Source: Mytilus trossulus
Lineage: Eukaryota > Mollusca > Bivalvia > Mytilida > Mytilidae
Length of the DNA: 64,000 bases
Assembly (NCBI RefSeq): GCF_036588685.1
Contig: NC_086386.1
Span: 42,827,878-42,891,877, forward strand
Direction of reading: 5' to 3'
In this document: positions 11,071-22,493 of the stretch, piece after piece
Layout of the letters: every line of letters starts with the position of its first letter
Numbering within the stretch: the stretch's first letter is position 1
Position numbers and translations under genes: made by a program
Notes under the pieces: generated by a model
Databases searched by the model: none
Told to the model about the DNA's origin: nothing
What the model saw: the letters and a program-made list of their open reading frames with translations, nothing else

Positions 11071-11176
11071 ATGTACAGACGTTTACTGGATCCTATGAAT
11101 ATAGTGAAAACGATTTTCAAGACAGTTCAGATGTTTGAAATTCTACTTTTCTGTGTATTGACTTTTAAAGCTGGTG
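11071..11176 (+). CDS. Copy B exon 1: signal peptide
   Basis: An open frame from ATG 11071 (TAA immediately before it) ends at a good donor, G/GTAAGT, at 11177. The core MFEILLFCVLTFKAGG (from the ATG at 11131) is a typical signal peptide; the longer reading adds a basic N-terminal part. The single base left over pairs with GT at 13364 to make a Gly codon. Confidence 0.65.
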
Positions 11177-14100
11177 GTAAGTTAATTTTTCTGTAAATAT
11201 TTATTTCGCTTTTCAAGTTTCATTTAACATGTTCAAGTTCCAGTTCACAAATTAATTTTATAACCGAAGCAATAATTTCGAAAATTGTATTTTTAACACA
11301 ATAACTACTAATAGTCCAGCAAACCTTAAAAAAGTTTGAAGCAAATGAGTTATAGCTGATATTCAAGGAAAAGTCATAAATCAAATGTTACATACATTTA
11401 TATTTTTTTTGTGTTTATGAGCTTTTTTTCGCGACCAAAGGTGTACATGGTGTAGCTTAAGTTGATTATTTTAGGTTTTCTTTTTTTCGTAAATTTTAAG
11501 TTTCTTAATGTATCCATCTTAGCAATACTTAGTTAGGGTATGGTTTGTTTACTTTAATTAGAAACTATCTATCAATTTTTAACTGGACAAAACCTACATG
11601 TCAAAGTAGAAATTTATCAAAAACCAAATTACAAATTGTTTAGCACGTTATAAAAGAATCTTATAAATAATCAATACGGCAAGATTAAATGTGTGTGATC
11701 GTTTGTTTAACAGCACAACAAAAGAAATGACTGTAACAATCCTTATGAAATGTATAGATAACTTTTGATATTGTACAAATGATTTATTTAATTGTTTTAT
11801 CAGCTTTTTCTAGCTTACAGTAACAGCGGATATCCTAAGATCGGTAGTGTGTCTGTCCTTTTGTTAAGTTTCTCTTGAGCTTCGTTTTGTTCTGATTAGT
11901 ACAAATCTGTCCAACTGAGTTTGAAAGTTTGTTCAAATACTGTTTTGCACTATATATATATATAACACCCAGCCACCGAAAGCTTCATTTTATGAAGCCC
12001 AGGTGGTCGTGTGGTCTAGCACGCCGGTTACAGTGCAGGCGATTTGGTGTCACGATATCTCAGTAGCATGGGTTCGAATACCGGCGAGGGAAGAATAAAA
12101 AAAATTTCGAAAGCAAATTTACAGATCTAACATTGTAGGGTTGATGTTTAGACGAGTTGTATATATATATATCGGGCACAGTAATCAAACCGAATAAATG
12201 CATGAACTGTAAATCAGAAAATATCATTTATTGTGCAACCTGTCCCACTTGTAATCTAAACTACAGAGGTCAAACCAATAGACTAATTGATAGAGTGAGA
12301 GTTCATAAACAGCAGATAAAGGACCCGTCAATTAGAAATTATCCCTGTTCTGAACACTTTGACCTATGTGGAAAGGGAAAATTTAAATTTCATCCCTTTT
12401 TTAAGATAAGGACCGAAGATAAAATCCCGCGTGAAACCAAGGAACACTTTTCTATTGAACTGTATAAGCCGACATTAAATAGGAAGTGAAATTCGGTCCG
12501 TTAATAAGATTCCGTAAGATACATGTATATACAATTACCGCATGACATTACGTTATTTTGTAACGTCACAGGTCGTTACTATAAACGATAACAGTTCTGT
12601 CTGATGAACCACAAGAAATGCGATGAAAGCGCTAACAGAAACAATGTTCGATTTATGATGTGATTTGTTTGTGTTTTTTTACTTTTAAACTATATTATAT
12701 ATATATATATACTAGAACACACCCGTGATATCGCGGGTCCGTGACTGAATTAAAGTATATAACTATGCGTAAGCCTTATTTTGGTATTAGTATTGTCATC
12801 TGATAAAGTCATGCCGATTATAAGATACACAGTTTTCTCTGCTTTCAAATCTTTCTGTTTGAACCCGTCGACCTGGAACTTATTAATTATTGGTAATATT
12901 AATTATTTGGAAAACTTCATATGTGTTTTATGAATTTATTTCAATCGTTTATTATATGTATCAATTTCTTCGTTTGTTAAATCCTTTCAGATTTCTTTTT
13001 TCTTTTTTTTTAAGGCAAGTAACTTCCCTCGCCGGGATTCGAACCCATGCTACTGTGATATCGTGACACCAAATCGCCTGCACTGCAGCCGTCCCTTATA
13101 TATATAAAACTCGTAGTGATCACTAAGTATTGATATATATATACAACTCGTCTAAACATCAACCCAACAATGTTAGATCTGTAAATTTGCTTTCACAAAT
13201 GTTTTGTTCCCCCTTCGCCTGGATCGGAAGTGATGCTACTGAGATATCTTGACACCAAATAGACTGCACTAGACACTCTAGACCATTCGATCGCCTTGGC
13301 TTCACATAGATATATACGATGTATTTGCGATATATGTTTTATGATATATTTTTGTTGTTGAAGGTGTACATATAACAACCACTGTATCAACCCAGGTCAA
13401 CGGTAAGGTAGGTTCATGGTTTACACCTGATGTCATGGATTTAACTATTGACGTAAATAGGTATAAACTGGACCTTAGTGGAATAACGTCGTTTGTATTT
13501 GAATTAAAGAGATGTAATCGAGCAAATGTCCTTCTGTCAAGTTCTGATTTCAGAATCTCGTCAGAACCATTGTATGAGATTGATATTGGATTTGATATTT
13601 ATGAAACCTATATTATCTATCGCGCTGACGATTCGTTAGATTCTGGAAGCAGGATTTTTTCTAAATTTCTTACACCTAATTTATTAAACTGCACTGTGTA
13701 TCTACCATTCTGGATTAGTTGGGCAGATGGAGACATTAAATTAGGAACTGGAATTGTCGTTGATAAAAACGTATTGGGATATTTGACAAATGCACCTAAG
13801 TTTCAAGTGAAAGCTATTGGAGTATTAACATACTATGGTATGTTAGGAAGTTGGAGAATACAATTTGAAGGTAATTTTGAGGCATTGAATCTATTGTCCA
13901 ATTTTTTACAGTTCATTGCTCCTTACTTGTATATTTCACACAGCTTAATAGACCGTCCGCTTTGGCAAGGGTTTAACTTCGGGTAGGAAAAAAACAAAAA
14001 GTGTACACTCTTGGGGGATAAAAATTTCAATTGTGATAATAATAAAAAAAATATACGATGAGCATATATTGTTTATTAAGAATAAAAGATATGATATAAT

Positions 14101-17100
14101 TAGTTCATACATTTTTTTTCTGGAGTCGGTGCAGTACTTTTACATAGATATAGGAAGATGTGGTGTAAGTGTCAACGATGCAACTCTCCTTCCAAATAAC
14201 AATCTATGAAAGTTAACCATTATAGGTCAATGTACGGCCTGCCACACGGAGCCTTGGATCATACCGAACAACAAACTATAAAGGGCCTCAAAACTACTAG
14301 TATAAAACCATTCAAACGGGAAAACCAACGGTCAAATCTATATAAAAAAACGAGAAACGAGACACACGTATAAGTTAAATAAACAAGCGACAACTACTGT
14401 ACATCAGATTCCTGACTTAGGACAGGTGCAAACATTTGCAGCGGGATTAAACGTTTTAATGGTACCAAACCTGCTCCCTTTTTCCTGAAACAGTAGTATA
14501 ACATCACAACATAGAAAAACACAAGATAAATTATCAATTGGAAGGCTTAACTCAATCAAAAAACACAAATAAACACACTATGAACGAATAAATTTGATCT
14601 GCACTACCTGAATGCAAATACATGGTTAATAAAATATTAGAGACAAACAGTCAAGGCCAAAAACCAAACCACCGCGAAATATTTAACAACTGACTTTTGA
14701 AAAAAAACCGGTTTTCATAATATATACAGGTAAATGAAAAATAACTTTGTCGTTTTAGGTATACTACTTCTGTGTATATAAAATTTTCCAAAATTCGACC
14801 TCTACTGTTTTTAAAACTAATCTTTATATAGTTTTAACCTTATTTTTATTTTTATTTTTACCATAATAAATGATTTAGATTTTAAGTACTACAAAATCAT
14901 ATAAACTAAATATGAAACCACACAAGTGCATAAATTTACCCATTATTAATACGGAATAGTAATTCATATCACTCTTCTTTTTTCTAAGAGATATTTACAT
15001 ACAACTGATAAGTTAGTATTTTTATCCATTTTAAAATGTATAGTGTAAATATAAGTACCTTTTTTTAACTAATTTTTAATCTTGCCCTATTCTAACTCTG
15101 TTACTATTATTGTTAAAATTTTAATTAGTACATAAAATTCAAATAACGCCTTTTTTAAAAATAGACAAATATTTTAAATGCGGTGACCCTGCAGATAGGG
15201 TAGACTTCCTGAAAAAGAAGAAGAAGAATAAGAAATACCAAGAAAGTACTGTTATATAAATACCCAATTTAATACGTACTAGATACATATGGGGAGAATA
15301 TCAACAATTAAACTATGAAATTAGAGCTGGATAAAACTTCCCTGTACAGATTTAAGGAGAATAATCTTGATGTTCATACAAATGTAGTAAACAGAAGTGA
15401 CAATTAGTAGATATTCCAAATAATCAAAGCTGGTATATAGACAAGATCCATATTAATATAAAATAACAAAAAAAACCATAACAAATAGTATCAACATGTC
15501 AAATTAACAAGAAAGTACGATTTGAGAGTACTCGCAGTTACTGACAGCTAGTTAAAAACCAAAAACAATTTATAATTAAAAATCATGCATCAGACACTAA
15601 CATCAACTAAAACATATGTTATTTTTTCTCCTGAATAATTTGATCCAGTGTTTTTACTATAAACATTACATTTTTTAGTGTCAAAACTACTGCCACACTC
15701 CCCATTTCCATTCTCAATTTTAAACTGTTTCAATTGGTTTGAATAAGTAGCAATACTAGAACTTTGAAAAGACATATCAGTTATTTTTTATGCACTTTGT
15801 CTTTATCACGTGCAAAAGCATGAACAGTTTTATCACGCAAGTGAAACTTCACATGTCGTACTTTACATTTCAGTTTGTTTTTCATATAATTTTTGATAGA
15901 CCAAAAAACACCCTTATCGTAAATCCTCATTTACTTTCGAAAATAAAACCTCTTCATATTCTATAGTGGTTTGAATAAAGCTTTTGTATTAATATATTAA
16001 ACACATTTAAAATAGTTTCAGACAAATTTACTGGATATTTTGACAGCTGTAGTATGGATAATACCAAGTCTGATTTGGTTGTAGTCGACGACATTAAATG
16101 TTCAAAATCAGTGTGTGCTGTAAGCTGTGTTATGTCAAGGACTTGCATGGGTATTCATTTTAACAGTGCCCTGACTAGGTTTGTATAAAAAAAAACTGAC
16201 TTTTCTTCTTAGCTGTCAAACTCATTTTCAGCTATTAGACTCAATATTCTCATATTTGAACCTTAATAATGTAAAACACTTATCAAAACTATTAAGAGTC
16301 TAAAATAAACAATGTACGAGGCATGTGCTCGATAAAATGTAGTTTTCGTTTCGTAAGTATTTTATGATTGATGATTGAACATTATTGTTAAGTATGGTTT
16401 CACATGTGCATGAATCTAGAATTTGATTTTTGGTTTTTATACCTTGACGTACGATACTGTGATATTTGAATAGCTAGAAAACCGCTCTTTTTTTAAATTA
16501 GGAGCTCATTTAATGAGACAGAAATCAATAAATAAAAAAACGATTTACGGATTCCAATGAATTTTAACCAGTCATGTTGTATAAATTTAGAGAAAGCAAG
16601 TATATTTTAAACTATAATAGATGTTGTTACCAAGGGTCAAAACTAGTCGAAAGTGTAATCAGACACAATTTTGATTCCAGAACTCGAAATAACATGTGTA
16701 TAAAAAGAAATGCATTAGAATAATCTGGCAATACAATAACTGCAATACTCTAACAGATACAAAGATTAAAAACAAAACCAACACTTCCATAAGTAGTTGA
16801 ATGCTAGAAAAAAAAATATGCTGATATAATAATCGCACTTTATTACAGTCTTATTTATGCAGATGAACTTCATTTACATATTACATAAGGGCATGTCATG
16901 ATAATTGCGGAATGATATGGTCCGTTGGAAATGCCAAACGTAAATTCTGTTACATAATTGAAAACAAAATTTTTAAAAGGAAACAGTACACATCATAATT
17001 ATTTTTGTCAAAGTATGAATAAAGGCAACAGTAATATACCGCAGTTCGAAATTCATAATTCTATAGAGAAAAAACAAATCCCAGTTACAAACTAAAACTG

Positions 17101-18123
17101 AGGGAAACGCATCAAATATAAGAGAACTACGACACAACAGAAACACAACATTAAAATGTATCACACACAGAAACGAACTATAATATAAAATGGTAATTTC
17201 CCTGACTTGGTATAGAAGGGCATTTTAAGATAAAAAATGGTGGGTTGAACCTGGTTTTCTGACATGCCAAACCTCCAGCTTTAATGGCAATGTTAATTAT
17301 AACATTAAAATGAAAATATTACATGACAGGACAACAATACAAATAAATGGGAGAACATATAGGACAGAGAAACAAATAATTAATAGGCAACAACAGGTAC
17401 CTGGTTCAAAATTTTAATACGTCAGACGCGTGCTTCGTCTACATATGAAATATGTATTCATATGTAGACTTTTTGAATATTACGTGGGCATGCGTTTGTA
17501 GATTTAGTATGTTAATACCATAGTTATCACATATTAGTTTAATTAAATATACATAAACATATTTTTGTTAATGCGCCAGCAGAAGCAAGTCTCTGGGTGC
17601 GGGATTTTCTCGCTGTATTGAAGACCTATTAGTGGCATTCTGCTAATTTTTAATCGGGATGTTGTCTCTTTGTGACATTCCTCATTTCAATTTTCAAGTT
17701 TATAATGCTTAGTCATTGTTGTCAATATAATAAAAATCAATGTGACAATCATACAAACGAGAATTGTAGCTAGCTTTATAACCCAGCTGCATCTGCCATT
17801 ATCTATGTATTGCTCGTGTGTCAATTCAGAAATATGACAGTTGTTCTCCATTTGTTTCGGGGTTTTCATTTTTTATTTGATAACAAACCTTTCGTTTTAA
17901 ATTGTCCAAGGTGTTCGGGTTTTTGTTGTTATTATACTTTTCACCAACAACAAACTATACGTGTATTAATTTAAACAGTAGTCATTTTATACATTTTAGA
18001 TGTGAGCTTCTCTCGTTTGGATCAGATGTTATGACAGACATACAACTTCACATTGAAGCCGGATGGAGATTCTACGGCAAATGTTTCAATGTGAAAACTG
18101 TTTGTCTTGGATGTTACTTTTAG
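11071..18123 (+). CDS. Copy B: secreted Methyltransf_FA + PAN/Apple-like protein, four-exon gene
   Basis: Exons 11071-11176, 13364-13870, 16016-16178 and 18000-18123 join in phases 1, 1 and 2 at GT/AG sites to 900 nt (299 residues plus stop). Order: a hydrophobic signal segment (LLFCVLTF, near residues 24-31); a Methyltransf_FA domain (about residues 60-205) with FELKRC, LYEIDIG, PFWISWADGDIKLGTG and GVLTYYG; then a PAN/Apple-like module (about 206-299) with nine cysteines. An N-x-T sequon (NCT) sits in the FA domain. A secreted, disulphide-bonded lectin- or adhesion-like role is inference; despite its name the FA domain family is not generally shown to be an enzyme. A stop codon lies directly before the first ATG; inner ATGs at 11095 and 11131 are possible starts. 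Introns hold SINE, Penelope-like and F1/F2/F4 insertions. No expression evidence. Confidence 0.78.
11995..12172 (+). mobile_element. tRNA-derived SINE (F8) in intron 1
   Basis: The head has a B-box GGTTCGAATAC (12071-12081) and an A-box-like TGGTCTAGCACG about 50 bases before it. The body is AAGCAAATTTACAGATCTAA and GTTTAGACGAGTTGTATATA. The ends cannot pair into an acceptor stem, so it is not a working tRNA. Other copies: 13005-13095 and 13128-13315 (both minus), and 45738-45865. Confidence 0.7.
12175..12489 (+). pseudogene. Penelope-like GIY-YIG endonuclease fragment in intron 1
   Basis: About 105 codons: CMNCKSENIIYCATCPTC, then LNYRGQT...DRVRVHKQQIKD...CSEHFD and a closing HFSIELYKPTLNRK. 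This is the cysteine-flanked GIY-YIG endonuclease of Penelope-like elements, of a subtype different from that at 647-1452. The RT part is absent, so the copy is 5'-truncated; it starts where the SINE ends. The trailing 12490-12660 is probably its 3' end and contains CTGATGA and GAAA words but no convincing ribozyme stems. Confidence 0.7.
12716..12915 (+). repeat. Dispersed repeat F7 (CGCGGGTCCGTGACTGAATT family)
   Basis: Begins after a TA-run with ACACCCGTGATATCGCGGGT and carries TTGAACCCGTCGACCTGGAA. A longer relative lies at 57235-57640. Non-coding. Confidence 0.65.
13005..13095 (-). mobile_element. tRNA-derived SINE fragment (F8), reverse orientation
   Basis: The minus strand reads GCGATTTGGTGTCACGATAT and the B-box GGTTCGAATCC (13035-13045 on the plus strand). 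It is the head only. Confidence 0.65.
13128..13315 (-). mobile_element. tRNA-derived SINE (F8), reverse orientation, B-box mutated
   Basis: Same family as 11995-12172 on the opposite strand, with body and head both present. The B-box region is altered (TTCCGATCC). Together with the plus-strand copy it makes an inverted SINE pair about 1 kb apart in intron 1. Confidence 0.65.
13364..13870 (+). CDS. Copy B exon 2: Methyltransf_FA domain
   Basis: 507 nt bounded by GAAG/GTGT acceptor and GAAG/GTAATT donor, phase 1 on both sides, so it could be shuffled as a module. Family hallmarks in order: ITSFVFELKRC, LLSSSD, LYEIDIG, IIYR, PFWISWADGDIKLG, FQVKAIGVLTYYG, SWRIQFEG. The copy C exon has exactly the same length. 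Confidence 0.85.
14141..14660 (+). repeat. Long F1b repeat in intron 2 (ACACGGAGCCTTGG family)
   Basis: Starts ATATAGGAAGATGTGGTGTA and runs through ACGGCCTGCCACACGGAGCC and AAACGGGAAAACCAACGGTC to GATCTGCACTACCTGAATGC. It is the longest copy here; shorter ones are at 31210, 43010, 44945, 55185 and 59485. No ORF. Confidence 0.75.
16016..16178 (+). CDS. Copy B exon 3: PAN/Apple-like, first part
   Basis: 163 nt, acceptor AATAG, donor AG/GTTTGT. Encodes VSDKFTGYFDSC, then DDIKCSKSVCAVSCVMSRTC and GIHFNSALTR. The C-x4-C-x3-C-x5-C spacing and the final small loop before the next CELLS resemble PAN/Apple domains. Confidence 0.8.
17030..17200 (+). repeat. F2 repeat in intron 3
   Basis: GAGGGAAACGCATCAAATAT and CTACGACACAACAGAAACAC match 1515-1775. 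It continues into a tail (TGGTGGGTTGAACCTGGTTT) to about 17400. Not present at the paralogous place in unit A. Confidence 0.7.
17405..17465 (-). repeat. Partial F3 repeat
   Basis: CGTCAGACGCGTGCTTCGTC is the reverse complement of the GACGAAGCACGCGTCTGACG part of F3. Only the GAAA/stem III side remains. Confidence 0.5.
17572..17697 (+). repeat. F4 repeat in intron 3
   Basis: TCTCTGGGTGCGGGATTTTC; same position as the copy at 4127-4240 in unit A. Confidence 0.7.
18000..18123 (+). CDS. Copy B exon 4: PAN/Apple-like C-terminal part and stop
   Basis: After TTTTAG the exon supplies the last base of an Arg codon, then CELLSFGSDVMTDIQLHIEA, GWRFYGKCFNVKTVCLGCYF and TAG at 18121-18123. Four cysteines close the domain. 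The hexamer found in copy A is absent; the next AATAAA is at 18486-18491. Confidence 0.8.
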
Positions 18124-19282
18124 ACAGCTGTAAGCAGTCTTCGATTTGGATCTAGTTTTTAAAAAAAAAAGCTTTTAGTTTTTTTTTTTTTTTTAGTACA
18201 GATATTTAGTGATATGTACTACAGATTTATTTACTTTCGAGGATGCCAATTTTCGTGAATTAAGGAAACTTGCAATTTCGTTGATAATTGATTTTGTGGT
18301 TTTACGAGAGCCAACTTTAAATGTTTCATTCGTTTAACAATGAAATTCGTAATTCCTTTGTATCCACAATGTCAACAAAAATTGTTTCTAACAATTAATT
18401 ATGAACCCACTAAGCTTAAGGTAATTTAGGGACAGTTATAAATCACCAATGACCGAATCTCGTAAACCCAATTAAAAAATGAAAAAATAAAGGTGAAATA
18501 AAAAGAGTTACAAAATCATATGAACCCTACACAAAGCTATATCGAGTGCTTAGACAGGTAAGCGGATAATGCTACTGCCTCTTCTCTAAAATCTTTCCCG
18601 AGGAAGATTTTTCAAGAGCATGAACCTATTGATGAACGTCGTATAATGTAAATATGCATGCTCGTATCATATTTAAATTGAGATATGTCAACTCTATACG
18701 ATAAAGTAGGAAGTAGGTTATTGCTGTGGAATGGGAAGTTAACAGTTGCTAGCTGGAATCATCACGTTGCAATATATCTAATAGATAATTTTGAAGTTGT
18801 CCTTCTTTGGCAATATCAAGTTCGTATCTAAACCTTCGAATCGAAGAATAATTTTTACTTCAAGCTCACACTGATTTATGAAAGACCATTATAAACTGTA
18901 GAATATATTATTCAGGGACAGAACATGATCAATATGTCATTGAATAACTTCGAAATATCATAGTGTTTCTTAATTTTGTAGAAGGTTTATTTTTTTATTT
19001 TGCTTCACATGAGCATAAAAACAAGTCGACCAGTTCGGTGACTATTTGATACCCATTGTAATAATGAACATTTGTTGAAATATCAATCAACCAATCACGT
19101 TTTAAACTATAGAATGAATTTGAATACTTTTTTTATTGATTGTTTTCCCTTGTATTTATTTTTCATTGTTCATTTTTGTTTGACTGTTAGTTGGTAAATT
19201 TGTTTGTTGGTTAGGGGTATAAATTTGCTTTTATTTGTGGCAAACTATTGCATGGTTGTTCTAATCAATTACATATTCAATT

Positions 19283-19563
19283 TTATTGTATAGCAATATA
19301 ATATTTCCCACAGAAAGCAACCAAAAGTTACCGTGCAATAAATTCCAATAGTGCACTAGTGCAATAAATCTTCAAAATTCATGACGTCATCAACGACAAA
19401 ATCTTAGTTTAAACCAATTTTTACTTTCAAATATTATATTGCTATACAATAAAAGGGTTATTGCATGAACATAACAATATATTGCACTCGCAAGCTCGTG
19501 CAAGCTCGTGCAATATAAAATTCTACTCGGGACAATATTCCCCAATATTCATGCAATAACCCT
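19283..19563. mobile_element. Two adjoining palindromic elements inserted in unit B
   Basis: The first (19283-19452) has 23-25-bp arms, TTATTGTATAGCAATATAAT against its complement ending 19452. The second (19454-19563) begins AGGGTTATTGCATGAA and ends TTCATGCAATAACCCT. The paralogous site near 5812 in unit A is empty. No ORF. Confidence 0.75.
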
Positions 19564-20629
19564 ATAATATAATTGATGTCAGATTAAAACTGAGAATAAA
19601 TTCCTTAAAACTTGGTTCAATCTGCCAGTTTTACATTAAAAAAAATCCAGTACCAAGTCTAAGAAAGTTTCAATTGTTATTTGGTTAGGGTCTTTCCGCT
19701 TTTAATTTTACTCGGAGTATGGTATGTTTTCTTTTTTATTTATTTGTATACATATTTATTCATATAAATGTATTATTTCAAATGATTGTGTACTACTTAT
19801 CATCTTATTATATGTATTAGTCTGAGCTTTACATTTGTGCATAAAATATTTAATTGTACATACATGTTTTTAATGTAGCATGTTGGTAAAAAAGGACATT
19901 TCTATCTTAAAACATATTTTCTCTTGAATTGATTGTTTTCACCAAGTCTTATTGAGATACAAAATTCATCACACGATAAAACGGTACATCCGGAAATGAA
20001 TAAGTAATATAAAGGAATTGTTCTTACAGTCCTTGGATGGTGTAAACTTCTCACATTCACAATACACAATTACACAATTATTCACCATGTGCCATTACAC
20101 CATAACCATAATACCTTTGCACCATACCCCTTACCCATAACACCATACACCATTCCCCATTCTATCTACACAATCCGAAATTACCTATAATGCAATTTAA
20201 TTTCAAAGAAAGTGTGCGACTTCAAAATTATTCATTTATTTAAAAAAAAAAATTTTGATCACAATATTGTTGATTAATGTATACATTTAAAAGTTCCGTG
20301 TTCATGGTGATATTCACAATTCAAAACATATATTTCTAAATAAAGTAATCTGCCTTTCTATAAATTGAGAACGATTTTGGTTACAAAGCTATTGTTCTAT
20401 TCTTTTTTAAATGTAGCGTAAATCTTGGTTTTCATATAAAATCGACAAACAATGCAAAAAACGAATAGAAATTACATCATATAAAATAATCATGATAATT
20501 GATAGCAATAGTGGTGTACAGTTACTTATTTTAATCAAGTTTGAGGCCGGCGTAATTTTACTTGTTCTGCACCAATCAACAGTGCAAGCATGTTTTTTTT
20601 TAATTCAAATAGTTGATCATCACCAAAAA

Positions 20630-21760
20630 TCAGTAGTTTTCACACCTCAGACTGGCTCCAATATAACAATGTATTACTGTAACAGGCACATTTATATTAT
20701 CTGTAGTTTTGATACCTCAGTCTGACTCATTGGAAAATCGTTTTACGTCAGGATAGATTGTATAATACAAAATAATGACAGCAACATTGGAACACAATGA
20801 CAACAATAATTTGTCACCATTAATCTAGATTGCCGGCATGTCCTATTTTTATTCAAAATATTGTCTCGCAACACAATTTCAATAGTTTTGATACCTCAGG
20901 TTGATTCATATAGCAAAACTATTTCAACGCATCAACCAAACACTGAACATATTTGTTCTTTGTTATGTAAATCTATATAGCTGCATAGTAAATCAGCAAT
21001 AGTTTGATGTCAGAATGGATTGTATAATACAAGTGACAGCATCATTACTAAACACTTTCCCCATCAATCTAGATTCCGAGCCTGTCTTTTTATTGAAAAA
21101 AATTGTCTCGCAACAAAATTACAGTAGTTTTGATACCTCAGGCTGACTTCTATAACAGCATTATTTAAATGCATCAACAAAAACTGACCTATCTGCACTA
21201 TATCTAGCTTCTATATAGCTTCATAGTAAATCAACAATATTTTGATGGCATGATGGATTTATTATACAAATGACAGAAACATGGCAATACAATGACAACA
21301 AAAATTTGTTTCCATCAATCTAATTAGCCAGAATGTCCTATTTTTATTCAAAATATTGTCTTGCAACAAATTTTCAGTAGTTTTAATACCTCAGGCTGAC
21401 TTGTATAACACAATTATTCGACAGTATCAACCAACACCGACCATATTTTCACAATATTATGTAAATCTGTAAAGCCACATAGTAAATCAGCAATCTTTTG
21501 ATGTCAGGATGGATTGTAAAATACAAATGACAGCAACGTAATTGCAAGAAAATGACCACAAAAAATTGTCCACTTAAATCTTGATAGCCAGCATGTCCTC
21601 TTCTCATTGAAAATATTGTTTCGCAACACAATTTCAGTAGTTTTGTTGCCTCAGGCTGACTTTTACAACAAATCATTTGACAGCATCAACCAAAACTGAC
21701 CATTTTTGCACTTTAAATATATATCTATATATCTGCATCATAATTCAGAAGTGTTTTTTT
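20630..21760 (+). repeat. Satellite array, about 250-bp unit, in unit B
   Basis: Marker CAGTAGTTTTGATACCTCAG or variants near 20632, 20703, 20880, 21123, 21376 and 21632. Matches the array at 7095-8430, so it is older than the duplication. Confidence 0.8.
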
Positions 21761-21779
21761 TTTAAGTTAGGATGTATTT

Positions 21780-21955
21780 GGCAAAACTTTTAGGAATTTT
21801 GGTCCTCAATGCTCTTCAACTTCTTACTTTATTTGGCCTTTTAAACCTTTTTTTTGATTCGAGCGTCACTGATGAGTCTTTAGTAGACGAAACGTGCGTC
21901 TGGCGTATATACTAAATTTAGTCCTAAATCTATGATGAGTTTATTGTATTATACA
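21780..21955 (+). repeat. F3 repeat with a hammerhead-like core
   Basis: CTGATGA (21869-21875), GTC (21876-21878), loop, GAC (21886-21888) and GAAA (21889-21892) follow the hammerhead order core-stem II-GAAA. GAGCGTC upstream can pair with the bases after GAAA, placing GTC at the cleavage position. Stem I is not apparent. The insertion interrupts the satellite unit of array B. Confidence 0.6.
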
Positions 21956-22179
21956 AATGAAAGAAATATTGGCAAACAATGACTTCAAAACCTTGCCCGC
22001 TTCAAGACTTCAAAATCTTTTCCGCTTCAATAGAGAGTGCCAGTATTTCATATTTGTATTCGTAATATTAAACTGTCACGTAAGTCAGTAATTCAGGATG
22101 GCCAGTTTGTATAATAAAACTATTCGACCACATCATCCAATACTGACATGACAGATTTCATTTGTACTTATAATATATG

Positions 22180-22450
22180 AAAATCAAAATAATTCTAAAA
22201 CACGCAATCAGCAAACTATCGTGAGTTTACAAAATTCAAAGCATGTTTTATGTAAATACTTTTACATTACATATCATAAGGTTTCCCTTCATTTTGGTTT
22301 TTGCAATTTTGAACAAACTTGTGTTTAAACATGCTGAAACGATATACAATCACTGTTATTTCTTGCATGTACCAATTAGCTGGTTCAATCACATTGGATA
22401 TAAATACTAGTATTGCACTATGCTCATCGTCAATATACCAAAAATCAGTC
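22180..22450 (+). other. Conserved stretch shared by units B and C
   Basis: Parallels 48010-48109 joined to 50939-51160. Shared words include AAACACGC(A/C)ATCAGCA, GTAAATACTTTTACATTACA and TACCAATTAGCTGGTTCAAT. Short ORFs in it are not the same frame in the two units, so coding is doubtful. Confidence 0.6.
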
Positions 22451-22476
22451 ACTGAGGAGTGTTTATATCAAGCTTG

Positions 22477-22493
22477 ACACACACACACACACA
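22477..22493. repeat. (AC)n microsatellite
   Basis: About 8.5 perfect AC dinucleotides. Confidence 0.9.

Larger units (their letters stand above)
15640..22170 (+). other. Duplicated unit B (paralogous to 2200-8520)
   Basis: Covers the 3' half of copy B and its downstream DNA, parallel to unit A and, in pieces, to unit C. Private insertions include F2 at 17030, the palindromes at 19283-19563 and the F3 copy at 21780. Unit A has its own (2655-3283, 5105-5200, 6670-6825). Confidence 0.8.

Noticed and set aside
12001..12092. tRNA gene candidate (A- and B-box-like words)
   Set aside because: The 5' and 3' ends do not pair as an acceptor stem, and the sequence recurs with a SINE body; treated as a tRNA-derived SINE.
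12590..12650. Possible hammerhead ribozyme after the GIY-YIG fragment (CTGATGA then GAAA)
   Set aside because: No convincing stem II between the two words and no stem III partner; too degenerate to claim.
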